Assembly: GCA_009929855.1 (NCBI GenBank) | Contig: RZZN01000001.1 | Span: 62,001-126,000 of the forward strand | Origin: Gammaproteobacteria bacterium | GTDB lineage: Bacteria > Pseudomonadota > Gammaproteobacteria > Chromatiales > Chromatiaceae | Length of the DNA stretch: 64,000 nucleotides | Direction: 5' to 3' | Shown here: positions 1 to 7,907 of the stretch, one piece after another | Numbering within the stretch: the stretch's first letter is position 1 | Layout: each line of letters opens with the position of its first letter | The notes under the pieces: model-generated | Seen by the model: only the letters and a program-made list of their open reading frames with translations | Databases searched by the model: none | Told to the model about the DNA's origin: nothing | Made by a program: the position numbers and the translations under genes

Positions 1-803
1 TTGTCATTGGGCACGGACGCGGCGGCGATCGCCACATCCGGATCGATCCCCATCTCGCGCAGATAAAGGAAGGCGTCCGCGACATACAGCTGTCCGCCTT
101 CATGACTGCTGAAGCGCCGCGGCACGCGGCTTTGATGGATCCCGAGCTTGGCCTCGGGAGTGACATAGCGCTCCACGCCGCCGGCCAGGACATCGATGCA
201 GGCCGAGGTGCAGAGACGGTCGACAGCGGTGCGCAGACCCATGACGCGCAGATGCCGGCCAAGCTTGCGCGCCTCGTAGACCGAGCCACCCGGGCTGTTG
301 ATCACCAATCCGACGGCACGGCGGCGACGCAGCTCGAGGATGGTCCGATCGGCGAACCCGTCGGTGATCTCCAGGTCATCGATCCGCAGCCAGGTGGTGC
401 GCAGTGTGCCATCGGGCTCGAATCGCACCAAGGTCGAGGGCATCCCGGTCTCGGCGGCCACCTGCTGACAGGCATCGGTGGCGAAGGCCACGAGTGCCGC
501 GCCGCGCGATCCGTATTGCTGGATGAGCAGATTGGCTCGATCGATGATCGCATCGACGCGAAAACCGTACTGATCCGCGGCCGCGATCACCGCCGAATCG
601 GTCACGGCGACATCGAGGTTCTGACCGACCCGCAGGAGATGACAGGCCGCGATGCGTGACAGCCAATCGTCGCGACTCATCCCGGTGGGCAGCGTGCCCG
701 CGCCGGTGAGCTGATCGCGATCCGCCGGTGCGCAGCTCACGACCAAGGCGGCCACCAGCACGAGGGTCGTGAGTGATCGGCGCATGTGGCGGAGTCCGGT
801 CAT
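1..803 (-). CDS. ClpP/crotonase-fold lipoprotein, 3' end cut by window edge
   Basis: The reading frame is open from an ATG at 803 to the window edge, so the C-terminus is missing. The N-terminus is a lipoprotein signal peptide; an ATG at 785 would give a tighter one (MRRSLTTLV..., lipobox LVVSC). About 140 residues in are motifs of periplasmic ClpP-fold proteins (COG3904-like): INSPGGS, then CTSACIDVLAGG with the candidate nucleophilic Ser between two Cys, then LGIHQSR. In this fold the SPGG loop forms the oxyanion hole and the His after the Ser completes catalysis. It starts 4 bases after the hisHF stop, so the two are probably co-transcribed. Substrate is unknown. Family placement is inferred from motifs only. 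Confidence 0.7.
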   Translation of the reverse strand, partial: MTGLRHMRRSLTTLVLVAALVVSCAPADRDQLTGAGTLPTGMSRDDWLSRIAACHLLRVGQNLDVAVTDSAVIAAADQYGFRVDAIIDRANLLIQQYGSRGAALVAFATDACQQVAAETGMPSTLVRFEPDGTLRTTWLRIDDLEITDGFADRTILELRRRRAVGLVINSPGGSVYEARKLGRHLRVMGLRTAVDRLCTSACIDVLAGGVERYVTPEAKLGIHQSRVPRRFSSHEGGQLYVADAFLYLREMGIDPDVAIAAASVPND

Positions 804-807
804 ACCC

Positions 808-2394
808 TCAGGCGCGAATCTCGATCCCTTGACTCAACAGATAGGATTTGACGGCCTGGATCGGGACCTCGCGACGGTGGAAGATCCCGGCGGCCAAGGC
901 CGCCTCGACATCGGTTGCCGCGAACAGCTCGGCGAAATGCTCCACGCAGCCGGCCCCGCTGGAGGCGATCACCGGGATCGTGACCGCCGCGCGGACCGCT
1001 TGGATCAGCTCCAGATCGAAACCGGCGCGCGTGCCATCGCGATCGATCGAGTTCAAGAGGATCTCGCCGGCGCCCAGCCGCTCGGTACCACGCGCCAACT
1101 CGATCGCGTCGACATCGCGACCTTCACGCCCACCCTTCACGGTGCACTGGAACCAGCAATAACGCTCGCCATTGGGTCCAGGGATGGCGGTTTCGACCGT
1201 TTGATGAGGGGTGGCCGCGGGATCGTGGACATAGACGCGGCGGGGATCGATCGAGATGACCACGGCCTGATTGCCATAGACCCGCGCGATCTGCTCGATC
1301 GCGGTGTCCCCGTCTTGCCCGCCACGCGCGCGCGCCTGCTCGATCGCCGCGACCGCATCCGACCCGATCGAGACCTTGTCTGCGCCTGAGCGAAAATAGG
1401 CATGGGCCACATCGAGCGCGGAATACTCCACCCCATCGGCCGCGCGGAAGGCACGAATCCCACCGCCGATCGTCAGCGGCACGAAGACACGCTCCGATGT
1501 GCGCTTGAGCACCTCCAGCATGGGCTGATCGGCGAGCGGAAAATCGCGAAAGGCGGTGATGTTGAGGAAGGTGATCTCATCGGCACCCTCTTCGTAATAG
1601 CGCTGGGCAAGCTCGACCGGCTTGCCGAGGTTGCGCACCTCGCCGGCCTCGCGCACGTCATAGCGATCGCCCTTGGTCACGACCAGATCGCCCTGATCGT
1701 TGGCGCGCACGTCCAGGCAGGCGATGACGCGCTTGGCGATCCGGGTCGGCGCCGCCAGGGCGCCGTGCGTCTCGGCCCCCCGCGCCGGCTCACCCGCGAG
1801 AAAACGGCGCAGGAGTCGCAGCCCGGCCGCGCCGCTCTTCTCGGGATGGAACTGGACCGCGGCCACCTGGCCATTCTCCACCGCGCTCAGAAAGGCTGGT
1901 CCATAGTCGGTCCGAGCCAACTGCCATGCGGCATTCTCGGCGCTCGGCTCGGCACAGTATGAGTGCACGAAATAGAGCTTCTCCCCGGCATAGTCGCCGA
2001 ACAGTGCCGACGGGCGCAGGATTCGCACATCGTTCCAACCCATGTGCGGAATGGCGAGCCGCCCGGGCGGGAAGCGCCGCACCCGCCCGGGGATGATCCC
2101 GAGCCCGGGGACGCCGGGTGATTCGTCGCTGCCTTCGAAGAGTGTCTGAAGCCCGATACAGATCCCCAGATAGGGACGTCCCGCGGCCAGATACTCGCGC
2201 AAGGGCTCGACATAGCCGAGTTGGCGCAGGCGCTCCATGGCTGCCCCGAAGGCCCCGACGCCCGGAAAGATGAGCCGCTCGGCCTTGAGGATATCCGCGG
2301 GGTGGGTGATCTCGGTCAGGTCAAAGCCGAGTGCGTGGATGGCATTGCGCAGACTGCGCACGTTGCCGGCGCCATAGTCGAGCAGCGAGATCAT
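808..2394 (-). CDS. hisHF: Fused imidazole glycerol phosphate synthase HisH-HisF (HIS7-like)
   Basis: This is a 528-residue bifunctional histidine-biosynthesis enzyme. The N-terminal glutaminase (residues 1-200) supplies ammonia. The C-terminal cyclase (about 215-528) converts PRFAR to imidazole glycerol phosphate and AICAR. The glutaminase has the nucleophile C79 (GICIGLQ) and H183/E185 (FHPEK). The cyclase has D228 (CLDVR) and D451 (NSIDRDGT). Bacteria normally encode the two as separate proteins. Here they are joined, and the cyclase carries the extra segments of fungal/plant HIS7 (NDQGDLVVTKGD, RNLGKPVELAQ, GPNGERYCWFQCT). I chose ATG 2394 because it has a GGAG site 7 bases upstream; a TTG at 2418 would add 8 residues. 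No other his gene is nearby. Confidence 0.93.
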   Translation of the reverse strand: MISLLDYGAGNVRSLRNAIHALGFDLTEITHPADILKAERLIFPGVGAFGAAMERLRQLGYVEPLREYLAAGRPYLGICIGLQTLFEGSDESPGVPGLGIIPGRVRRFPPGRLAIPHMGWNDVRILRPSALFGDYAGEKLYFVHSYCAEPSAENAAWQLARTDYGPAFLSAVENGQVAAVQFHPEKSGAAGLRLLRRFLAGEPARGAETHGALAAPTRIAKRVIACLDVRANDQGDLVVTKGDRYDVREAGEVRNLGKPVELAQRYYEEGADEITFLNITAFRDFPLADQPMLEVLKRTSERVFVPLTIGGGIRAFRAADGVEYSALDVAHAYFRSGADKVSIGSDAVAAIEQARARGGQDGDTAIEQIARVYGNQAVVISIDPRRVYVHDPAATPHQTVETAIPGPNGERYCWFQCTVKGGREGRDVDAIELARGTERLGAGEILLNSIDRDGTRAGFDLELIQAVRAAVTIPVIASSGAGCVEHFAELFAATDVEAALAAGIFHRREVPIQAVKSYLLSQGIEIRA

Positions 2395-2748
2395 GGGTCG
2401 ACTCCGAAGGCCGTCCAATAAAGGCAGGTCGCAAGCGGCCGAGCTCGTCTCGCCCGCCCCTCTATCTTACCGTGAAAAACCGCTCGCGCGCTGCCCATCG
2501 ACGCCCATCGGTCACCAAGCGCTCCGCCGCTGAGCCGGATGGGCGTGGCTGGATTGGAATCGGCACGCCGCGGGCCACGAGGCACGACGCGACGCCCCAG
2601 GTCGAGACAAGCTCGCGCCGCGCACGCCAAGCCTGCTCCAGTGCCGCGCAAATGGCTATCGGCGAGCGCGTGGGAGGAGTTAGCATTGCACGGCGGGCGG
2701 CTCGCTCAGCCGTGCACATGCCGATGATCGACGAACCGGGGGTCTGTC
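2395..2748. other. Divergent intergenic region hisHF / potF
   Basis: This 354-base spacer separates the divergent hisHF and potF genes and should hold promoters for both. I found no convincing sigma70 boxes or coding signal. Short open frames on both strands lack ribosome sites and recognisable sequence. The only clear structure is an inverted repeat at 2687-2716 just upstream of potF. Confidence 0.5.
2687..2716. repeat. Inverted repeat upstream of potF
   Basis: Arms TGCACGGC (2687-2694) and GCCGTGCA (2709-2716) are perfect complements separated by 14 bases. The repeat ends 32 bases before the potF GTG. It could be an operator or a leader hairpin for the polyamine importer operon. No regulator is identified. 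Confidence 0.35.
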
Positions 2749-3852
2749 GTGCGCAACCAAATGATCTTGCCCTTTGTGCTGATCTCCTTGCTCGGGATCG
2801 CCGCGCGCGCCGGCGCGGATCCCGGGGGAACGCTCAACCTCTACAACTGGAATGACTATTTCGCCGAGGAGACACTCGCCGGATTCCAGGCCAAGACCGG
2901 CATCCGCCCACGGCTGGATGTCTACGACGCCAACGAGGTGCTCGAGGCGAAGCTCTTCGCCGGACGCAGCGGCTATGACCTGGTCTTCCCGACCGCGCGA
3001 CCCTTCGCGGCACGCCACATCCAAGCGGATCTCTATCGGCCGCTCGAGCGGGAGCGCCTCACTGGGCTGACGCGGCTCGACCCCGCCATCATGAGCGCGC
3101 TGGAGGACATCGACCCAGGCAATCGCCATCTCGTGCCCTATCTGTGGGGGACCTCGGGTCTGGGGATCGATCTGGAGAAGGTCCGCGGCGCGCTCGGTGA
3201 TGACGCTGATCTCGATACCTGGGCACTGCTCTTCGATCCGGACCAGGCCGCCAAGCTCGCCAGCTGCGGGATCAGTCTGCTCGACGACCCCAGCGAGGTC
3301 TTCGCGGCAGCGCTGGTGTTCCTCGGCAAGGATCCGAATCGCTACGAAGCGGCGGATCTGGAGTCCGCCGCCGCGCTCATCCGCGCCATCTACCCGCACG
3401 TGCGCTACATCCATTCCTCTCAGTACATCAGCGATCTGGCCAATGGCGAGCTGTGCGTGGCGATGGGCTACTCGGGTGATGTGGCCCAGGCGCAAGCGCG
3501 CGCCGAGGAGGCTGGAAAGGGGGTGAGGATCGACTATCGACTCCCGCGCGAGGGCGCGGCGGTCTGGACCGACGTGATGGCGATCCCACGCGACGCGCCC
3601 AACCCGGACGCCGCCCATGCCTTCATCGACTACATCCTGGAGCCCGCGGTCATCGCCGCGATCTCCAACGCGGTCTACTATGCCAACCCCAACCTGGAGG
3701 CGACCCCCTTGCTCGAGGAGGCAGTGCGCGCCGACCCGGGGATCTATCCATCCGCCGAGGTGATGACACGCTTGTTCGTCATCGCGGAGCGCGAGGACGC
3801 CGAGATCCGCGCACTGAATCGACTCTGGACCCGCCTGAAGTCGAATCGTTGA
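2749..3852 (+). CDS. potF: Polyamine ABC transporter periplasmic binding protein (PotF type)
   Basis: A 367-residue periplasmic solute-binding protein for putrescine/spermidine-type polyamines. The signal peptide is residues 1-23 (MILPFVLISLLGI core, cleavage likely after ARAGA). The mature protein opens with LNLYNWNDYF, the PotD/PotF signature, and has YDLVFPTARP, VPYLWGTSGLGID and MGYSGDVAQA in the expected order. Length matches E. coli PotF (about 370). The chosen start is GTG 2749, which follows a GGGGG stretch at useful spacing; ATG 2761 is an alternative that still leaves a signal peptide. It leads a potFGHI operon and its stop shares a base with the next start. Confidence 0.93.
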   Translation: MRNQMILPFVLISLLGIAARAGADPGGTLNLYNWNDYFAEETLAGFQAKTGIRPRLDVYDANEVLEAKLFAGRSGYDLVFPTARPFAARHIQADLYRPLERERLTGLTRLDPAIMSALEDIDPGNRHLVPYLWGTSGLGIDLEKVRGALGDDADLDTWALLFDPDQAAKLASCGISLLDDPSEVFAAALVFLGKDPNRYEAADLESAAALIRAIYPHVRYIHSSQYISDLANGELCVAMGYSGDVAQAQARAEEAGKGVRIDYRLPREGAAVWTDVMAIPRDAPNPDAAHAFIDYILEPAVIAAISNAVYYANPNLEATPLLEEAVRADPGIYPSAEVMTRLFVIAEREDAEIRALNRLWTRLKSNR

Positions 3853-5000
3853 TGCCAACCGGTCTCGCACCCAGTCCCGCTCAACCCGCGCTGGAGCCCT
3901 GGCAAGATCCCAGTGCCACGCCCTATCTGCGCATCGAGCGGGTGACCAAGCGCTTCGGCGAGATCTATGCCGTGGATGATGTCAGTCTGGAGATCTTCCG
4001 CGGCGAGTTCTTCTCCTTGATCGGTGGCTCGGGATGTGGCAAATCGACCCTGTTGCGCATCCTTGCCGGTCTCGAGCATCCGACCGCGGGGCGGATCGAG
4101 ATCGACGGGGTCGATGTCACCCATGTGCCAGCCTATGCGCGCCCGGTCAACATGATGTTCCAATCCTACGCGCTCTTTCCCCACATGAGCGTCGAGCAGA
4201 ACGTCGAGTTCGGGCTCAAGCAGGACCGTCTGCCGCGCGCCGAGCGCCGCGCGCGGGTCGACGAGATGCTGGATCTGCTCAAGATCGCGGCGCTGCGCAA
4301 ACGCCGCCCGGACCAACTCTCGGGCGGGCAGCGTCAGCGGGTCGCGCTCGCGCGCAGTCTGGCCAAGCACCCCAAGCTGCTGCTGCTCGATGAGCCACTC
4401 GGTGCGCTCGACAAGCGACTGCGCGAGAATACCCGCTTCGAGTTGGTGAATCTCCAAGAGCGTCTCGGCATCACCTTCCTGACCGTCACCCATGACCAGG
4501 AGGAGGCCATGACCATGTCCACCCGCATCGCCGTCATGGATGCTGGACGCATCATGCAGGTCGACACGCCCACCGCGCTCTACGAGTTTCCGATGAACCG
4601 GTTGGTGGCCGAGTTCATCGGCTCGGTCAATCTCTTCGAGGGCAAGGTCGCCGGTCGTGAGGGCGATCAGCTCTTGATTCGCACCCGTTGGGGCTGGCCG
4701 TTGCGCATGCGCGGCTTTCAGCCCCTGGTGATCGGCACCCCGGTCACGGTCGCGGTGCGCCCGGAGAAGCTGCGTCTGTGTCAGCCCGCCGACCCGGTCG
4801 CGTCCAATCGGCTGAGCGGCCAGGTCGAGGACATCGCCTATCTCGGCGACGTCTCCATCTATCGACTGCGCATCGCCCCAGACCTCTTGGTCGAGATGAC
4901 CCTGACCAACGTGCAGCCGCGCACCGAGCAGATCCTGACCTGGGGCCAGGAGGTGACCGTCCAATGGTCACCCGATAGCGGCGTGGTGCTCACCGAGTAG
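3852..5000 (+). CDS. potG: Polyamine ABC transporter ATP-binding protein
   Basis: The 382-residue ATPase of the polyamine importer. It contains Walker [11 protein letters not shown]-loop [10 protein letters not shown], signature [15 protein letters not shown], Walker [13 protein letters not shown] and switch His in [10 protein letters not shown], followed by a C-terminal TOBE domain (about 285-375). This layout is that of PotA/PotG-type importers. The ATG at 3852 overlaps the potF stop by one base (TGATG), implying translational coupling. It acts on the inner face of the membrane with PotH and PotI. Confidence 0.95.
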   Translation: MPTGLAPSPAQPALEPWQDPSATPYLRIERVTKRFGEIYAVDDVSLEIFRGEFFSLIGGSGCGKSTLLRILAGLEHPTAGRIEIDGVDVTHVPAYARPVNMMFQSYALFPHMSVEQNVEFGLKQDRLPRAERRARVDEMLDLLKIAALRKRRPDQLSGGQRQRVALARSLAKHPKLLLLDEPLGALDKRLRENTRFELVNLQERLGITFLTVTHDQEEAMTMSTRIAVMDAGRIMQVDTPTALYEFPMNRLVAEFIGSVNLFEGKVAGREGDQLLIRTRWGWPLRMRGFQPLVIGTPVTVAVRPEKLRLCQPADPVASNRLSGQVEDIAYLGDVSIYRLRIAPDLLVEMTLTNVQPRTEQILTWGQEVTVQWSPDSGVVLTE

Positions 5001-5003
5001 CCC

Positions 5004-5921
5004 ATGTCCAAGAATCGCGCGCGCGCACTGATCCGTCTCGGCCATTGGGGGCGTCCGCTCACGATCGCCATCCCCTATCTGTGGCTCGGCCTGTTTTTCT
5101 TGCTGCCCTTCGTCATCGTCCTGCAGATCAGTCTGGCCGAGCCGGCCCTCACTCAGCCACCCTATACCGCGCTCTGGCACTGGGTGGACGAGGGGCTGCT
5201 GGAGATCCGGATCAATCTGATGAATTTCCGGATGGTTTGGGATGATTCGCTGTATGCGAGCGCATTGCTCAATTCGCTGCGCGTGGCCGCGCTCAGCACC
5301 CTGCTCTGTCTGCTCCTGGGCTATCCCATGGCCTATGCGATCGCCACCGCGCCCGAGCGCTGGCGGGTGATCCTGCTGATGCTGATCGTGCTGCCCTTCT
5401 GGACCTCCTTCCTGATCCGGGTCTATGCCTGGATCGGGATCCTCAAGAGCCAGGGTCCCTTGAACGATCTGCTCTTGGCCCTGGGGCTGATCGAGACCCC
5501 CTTGACGATCCTGCACACCCAGACGGCGGTCTATATCGGGATCCTCTATTCATACCTGCCCTTCATGATCCTTCCGCTCTACGCCAATCTGAGCCGGCTC
5601 GACTGGAGCCTACTGGAGGCGGCCGCCGATCTCGGCTGTCGTCCGTTCGGCGCCTTCCTGCGCGTCACCCTGCCACTCTCGGCGGGTGGGATCCTGGCCG
5701 GGAGCCTGCTGGTGTTCATCCCGGTGGTCGGCGAATTCGTCATCCCCGACCTGCTCGGCGGACCCGAGACCCTGATGATCGGCAAGCTGCTCTGGACCGA
5801 GTTCTTCTCCAACAAGGACTGGCCACTGGCCGCGGCCTTGGCGATCCTCTTGCTCGGCTTGCTGCTCATCCCATTCGTGCTGATCCAGCGGCTCGAACAG
5901 CGTCTCGGGGGCCAGCCGTGA
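5004..5921 (+). CDS. potH: Polyamine ABC transporter permease PotH
   Basis: A 305-residue inner-membrane permease with six predicted membrane segments, the first at about 17-38. The cytoplasmic EAA coupling loop is visible as LLEAAADLGCRPFGAFLRVTLPLS. It has the long periplasmic loop after TM1 usual in PotB/PotH. It starts 3 bases after potG ends and overlaps potI by 4 bases (GTGA). Confidence 0.94.
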   Translation: MSKNRARALIRLGHWGRPLTIAIPYLWLGLFFLLPFVIVLQISLAEPALTQPPYTALWHWVDEGLLEIRINLMNFRMVWDDSLYASALLNSLRVAALSTLLCLLLGYPMAYAIATAPERWRVILLMLIVLPFWTSFLIRVYAWIGILKSQGPLNDLLLALGLIETPLTILHTQTAVYIGILYSYLPFMILPLYANLSRLDWSLLEAAADLGCRPFGAFLRVTLPLSAGGILAGSLLVFIPVVGEFVIPDLLGGPETLMIGKLLWTEFFSNKDWPLAAALAILLLGLLLIPFVLIQRLEQRLGGQP

Positions 5922-6718
5922 AGCGACGTCGCTGGCCGCTCCTGACGGTGCTGGTCTTCGGCTATGCCTTCCTCTATGTGCCCATCGGTCTACTCATCCT
6001 GTATTCGTTCAACGAATCGCGCCTGGTGACCGTGTGGGCGGGCTTCTCCACCAAATGGTACGGCGAGCTCTTGCGCAACCAGCAATTGCTCGAGGCCGCC
6101 TGGCTGAGCATCCGTATCGCCGCGGTCAACGCGACCCTGGCCGTAGTCCTCGGCACACTGGCGGCCAGCGCCTTGACGCGCTATCGCCGCTTTCGCGGTC
6201 GCACCGGCTTCGAGCTCTTGCTGACAGCCCCGTTGGTCATGCCCGATGTCATCATCGGGCTCTCGCTGCTGTTGCTCTTCGTCGCGCTGCAGGAGACGCT
6301 CGGCTGGCCCGCCAGCCGTGGCTTCACCACCATCAGCATCGCCCACATGACCTTCAGCATGGCCTATGTCGCGGTGGTGGTGCGCGCGCGTCTGACCCAG
6401 CTCGATCCGGCACTGGAGGAGGCGGCGCTGGATCTCGGGGCGCGACCGCTGGTGGTGATGCTCAGGATCACCCTGCCCTTGATCGCGCCGGCATTGTTGG
6501 CCGGTTGGCTGCTCGCCTTCACGCTCTCGCTCGATGATCTGGTGATCGCGAGCTTCGTCACCGGACCCGGCGCGACCACCCTGCCGATGGTGGTCTACGC
6601 GAGCGTGCGGATGGGGGTCTCGCCCCAGATCAATGCGCTGGCCACGCTCATCGTGGCGATCGTCACGCTGAGCGTGATCATCGCCGGATTGGCCTTGCGA
6701 CCACGCCGGCGCGCCTAG
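5918..6718 (+). CDS. potI: Polyamine ABC transporter permease PotI
   Basis: The second permease, 266 residues, with about six membrane helices. Its EAA loop is LEEAALDLGARPLVVMLRITLPL, and SLDDLVIASFVTGPG is typical of PotC/PotI. The GTG start at 5918 overlaps the potH stop, so the proteins are probably made in equal amounts. It closes the potFGHI operon and converges with lptF, whose stop lies 40 bases away. Confidence 0.94.
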   Translation: MKRRRWPLLTVLVFGYAFLYVPIGLLILYSFNESRLVTVWAGFSTKWYGELLRNQQLLEAAWLSIRIAAVNATLAVVLGTLAASALTRYRRFRGRTGFELLLTAPLVMPDVIIGLSLLLLFVALQETLGWPASRGFTTISIAHMTFSMAYVAVVVRARLTQLDPALEEAALDLGARPLVVMLRITLPLIAPALLAGWLLAFTLSLDDLVIASFVTGPGATTLPMVVYASVRMGVSPQINALATLIVAIVTLSVIIAGLALRPRRRA

Positions 6719-6758
6719 CCACCAGCGCAGACTCAGCGGCGGCGCGCACTCATGGGGT

Positions 6759-7904
6759 TCAGCGCGCGTGCGGCGTACCCGCATCGAGCCGCCCCGCGGT
6801 GGATGGCGCGACACGCGGTCGGCGCAACACCCAGCGCAGCCAGAGGCTGTCGGGCAGCAGGGCCAGATACACCACCAGCGGGATCAACAGCTGATACCAG
6901 AGGCTCGTCAGCCAGGGCGGCGTCACCCCAATGGCAAGCCAGCTCTCGGCCAGACGCTGCAGATTGAAGAAGCTGAAATAGGCAAGAAAGGCAAGGAAGA
7001 GTCGGCCCGAGCCGTGCTGACGAGGCGAGAGCCGCACCAGAGGGATCGCCACGACGGTCAGCGCGAGGATCGCCAGGGGTGCAGCCAGGCGGTGCTCGAG
7101 CTCGACACGATCGGACAGATCGCCCGACGCCAACAGCTGGCGGGTCGAGAAGGTGGTGTTCTTGGCGAAACGCGCGGGCGGTGCTTGGCTCGCGCGCACC
7201 CGCACCTCATATTCATCGAACTCGCCGATCAGGAAGGCCCCGGCACCTGGCTGACCGTCGAAGCGATACCCATTGGAGAGTGTGACCAGATGGTCGCCGG
7301 TCTCTGCCTCGACCCGGTGCCAGCCCGCTTGACTGGTCACGAGTCGCGTGATCGCCTCGCGCCGGTCCAGGATGAAGACATTGGCCAGGGACTGCTGACG
7401 ATCCATCTCCCCGATATAGAGCACGAGCTTCCCGCCCTCCTCGAGATAGAAACGCCCGGCCTTCAGTCCGGCGATCTGGGCCGCCTGCTCCTCTTGCTCC
7501 AAACGGATCTGCATGATGCCGGTGGCCGCCCAGGGTTGCAGGGCCAAGGCGACCCAGCCCGTGAGCAGCGCCACTGGCAAGGCCAACAGCAGCAGTGCGC
7601 GCAGCTGCCGCGCCGGACCGATGCCACAGGCGCCCAGTGCGATCAGTTCGCTGTCGCGCGAGAGCCGGCTCAAGGTCACCAGCAAGGCGAGGAAGAAGGC
7701 CGGCGGCAAGAGCATCGGCATGTCGCGCACGATCTGGTAACCCAGAAAACGCAGGACCAGATGCACGCTCAAGGCCCCGACGTTCACCTCCTCCAGTGTG
7801 CGCAGGAAGAGCATGCTCGCCACGATCAGCACCAGGACCGCGACGATGGCCACGAACACCTTCGTCGTCTCGCCCAGCAGGTAACGGTCGATGATGCCGA
7901 ACAT
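6759..7904 (-). CDS. lptF: LPS export permease LptF (YjgP/YjgQ family)
   Basis: A 381-residue inner-membrane permease. LptF and LptG with the LptB ATPase extract lipopolysaccharide and pass it to LptC. It has two membrane helices at the N-terminus (from about residue 13 and 50), a third near 100, a periplasmic beta-jellyroll at about 130-265, then three C-terminal helices. The opening MFGIIDRYLLGET is the family signature (IxRYLxxE). LptF rather than LptG is inferred from overall similarity; lptG is not adjacent. It lies 3 bases downstream of pepN and is probably co-transcribed, whereas in many Gammaproteobacteria lptF sits beside pepA. Confidence 0.88.
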   Translation of the reverse strand: MFGIIDRYLLGETTKVFVAIVAVLVLIVASMLFLRTLEEVNVGALSVHLVLRFLGYQIVRDMPMLLPPAFFLALLVTLSRLSRDSELIALGACGIGPARQLRALLLLALPVALLTGWVALALQPWAATGIMQIRLEQEEQAAQIAGLKAGRFYLEEGGKLVLYIGEMDRQQSLANVFILDRREAITRLVTSQAGWHRVEAETGDHLVTLSNGYRFDGQPGAGAFLIGEFDEYEVRVRASQAPPARFAKNTTFSTRQLLASGDLSDRVELEHRLAAPLAILALTVVAIPLVRLSPRQHGSGRLFLAFLAYFSFFNLQRLAESWLAIGVTPPWLTSLWYQLLIPLVVYLALLPDSLWLRWVLRRPRVAPSTAGRLDAGTPHAR

Positions 7905-7907
7905 GGG

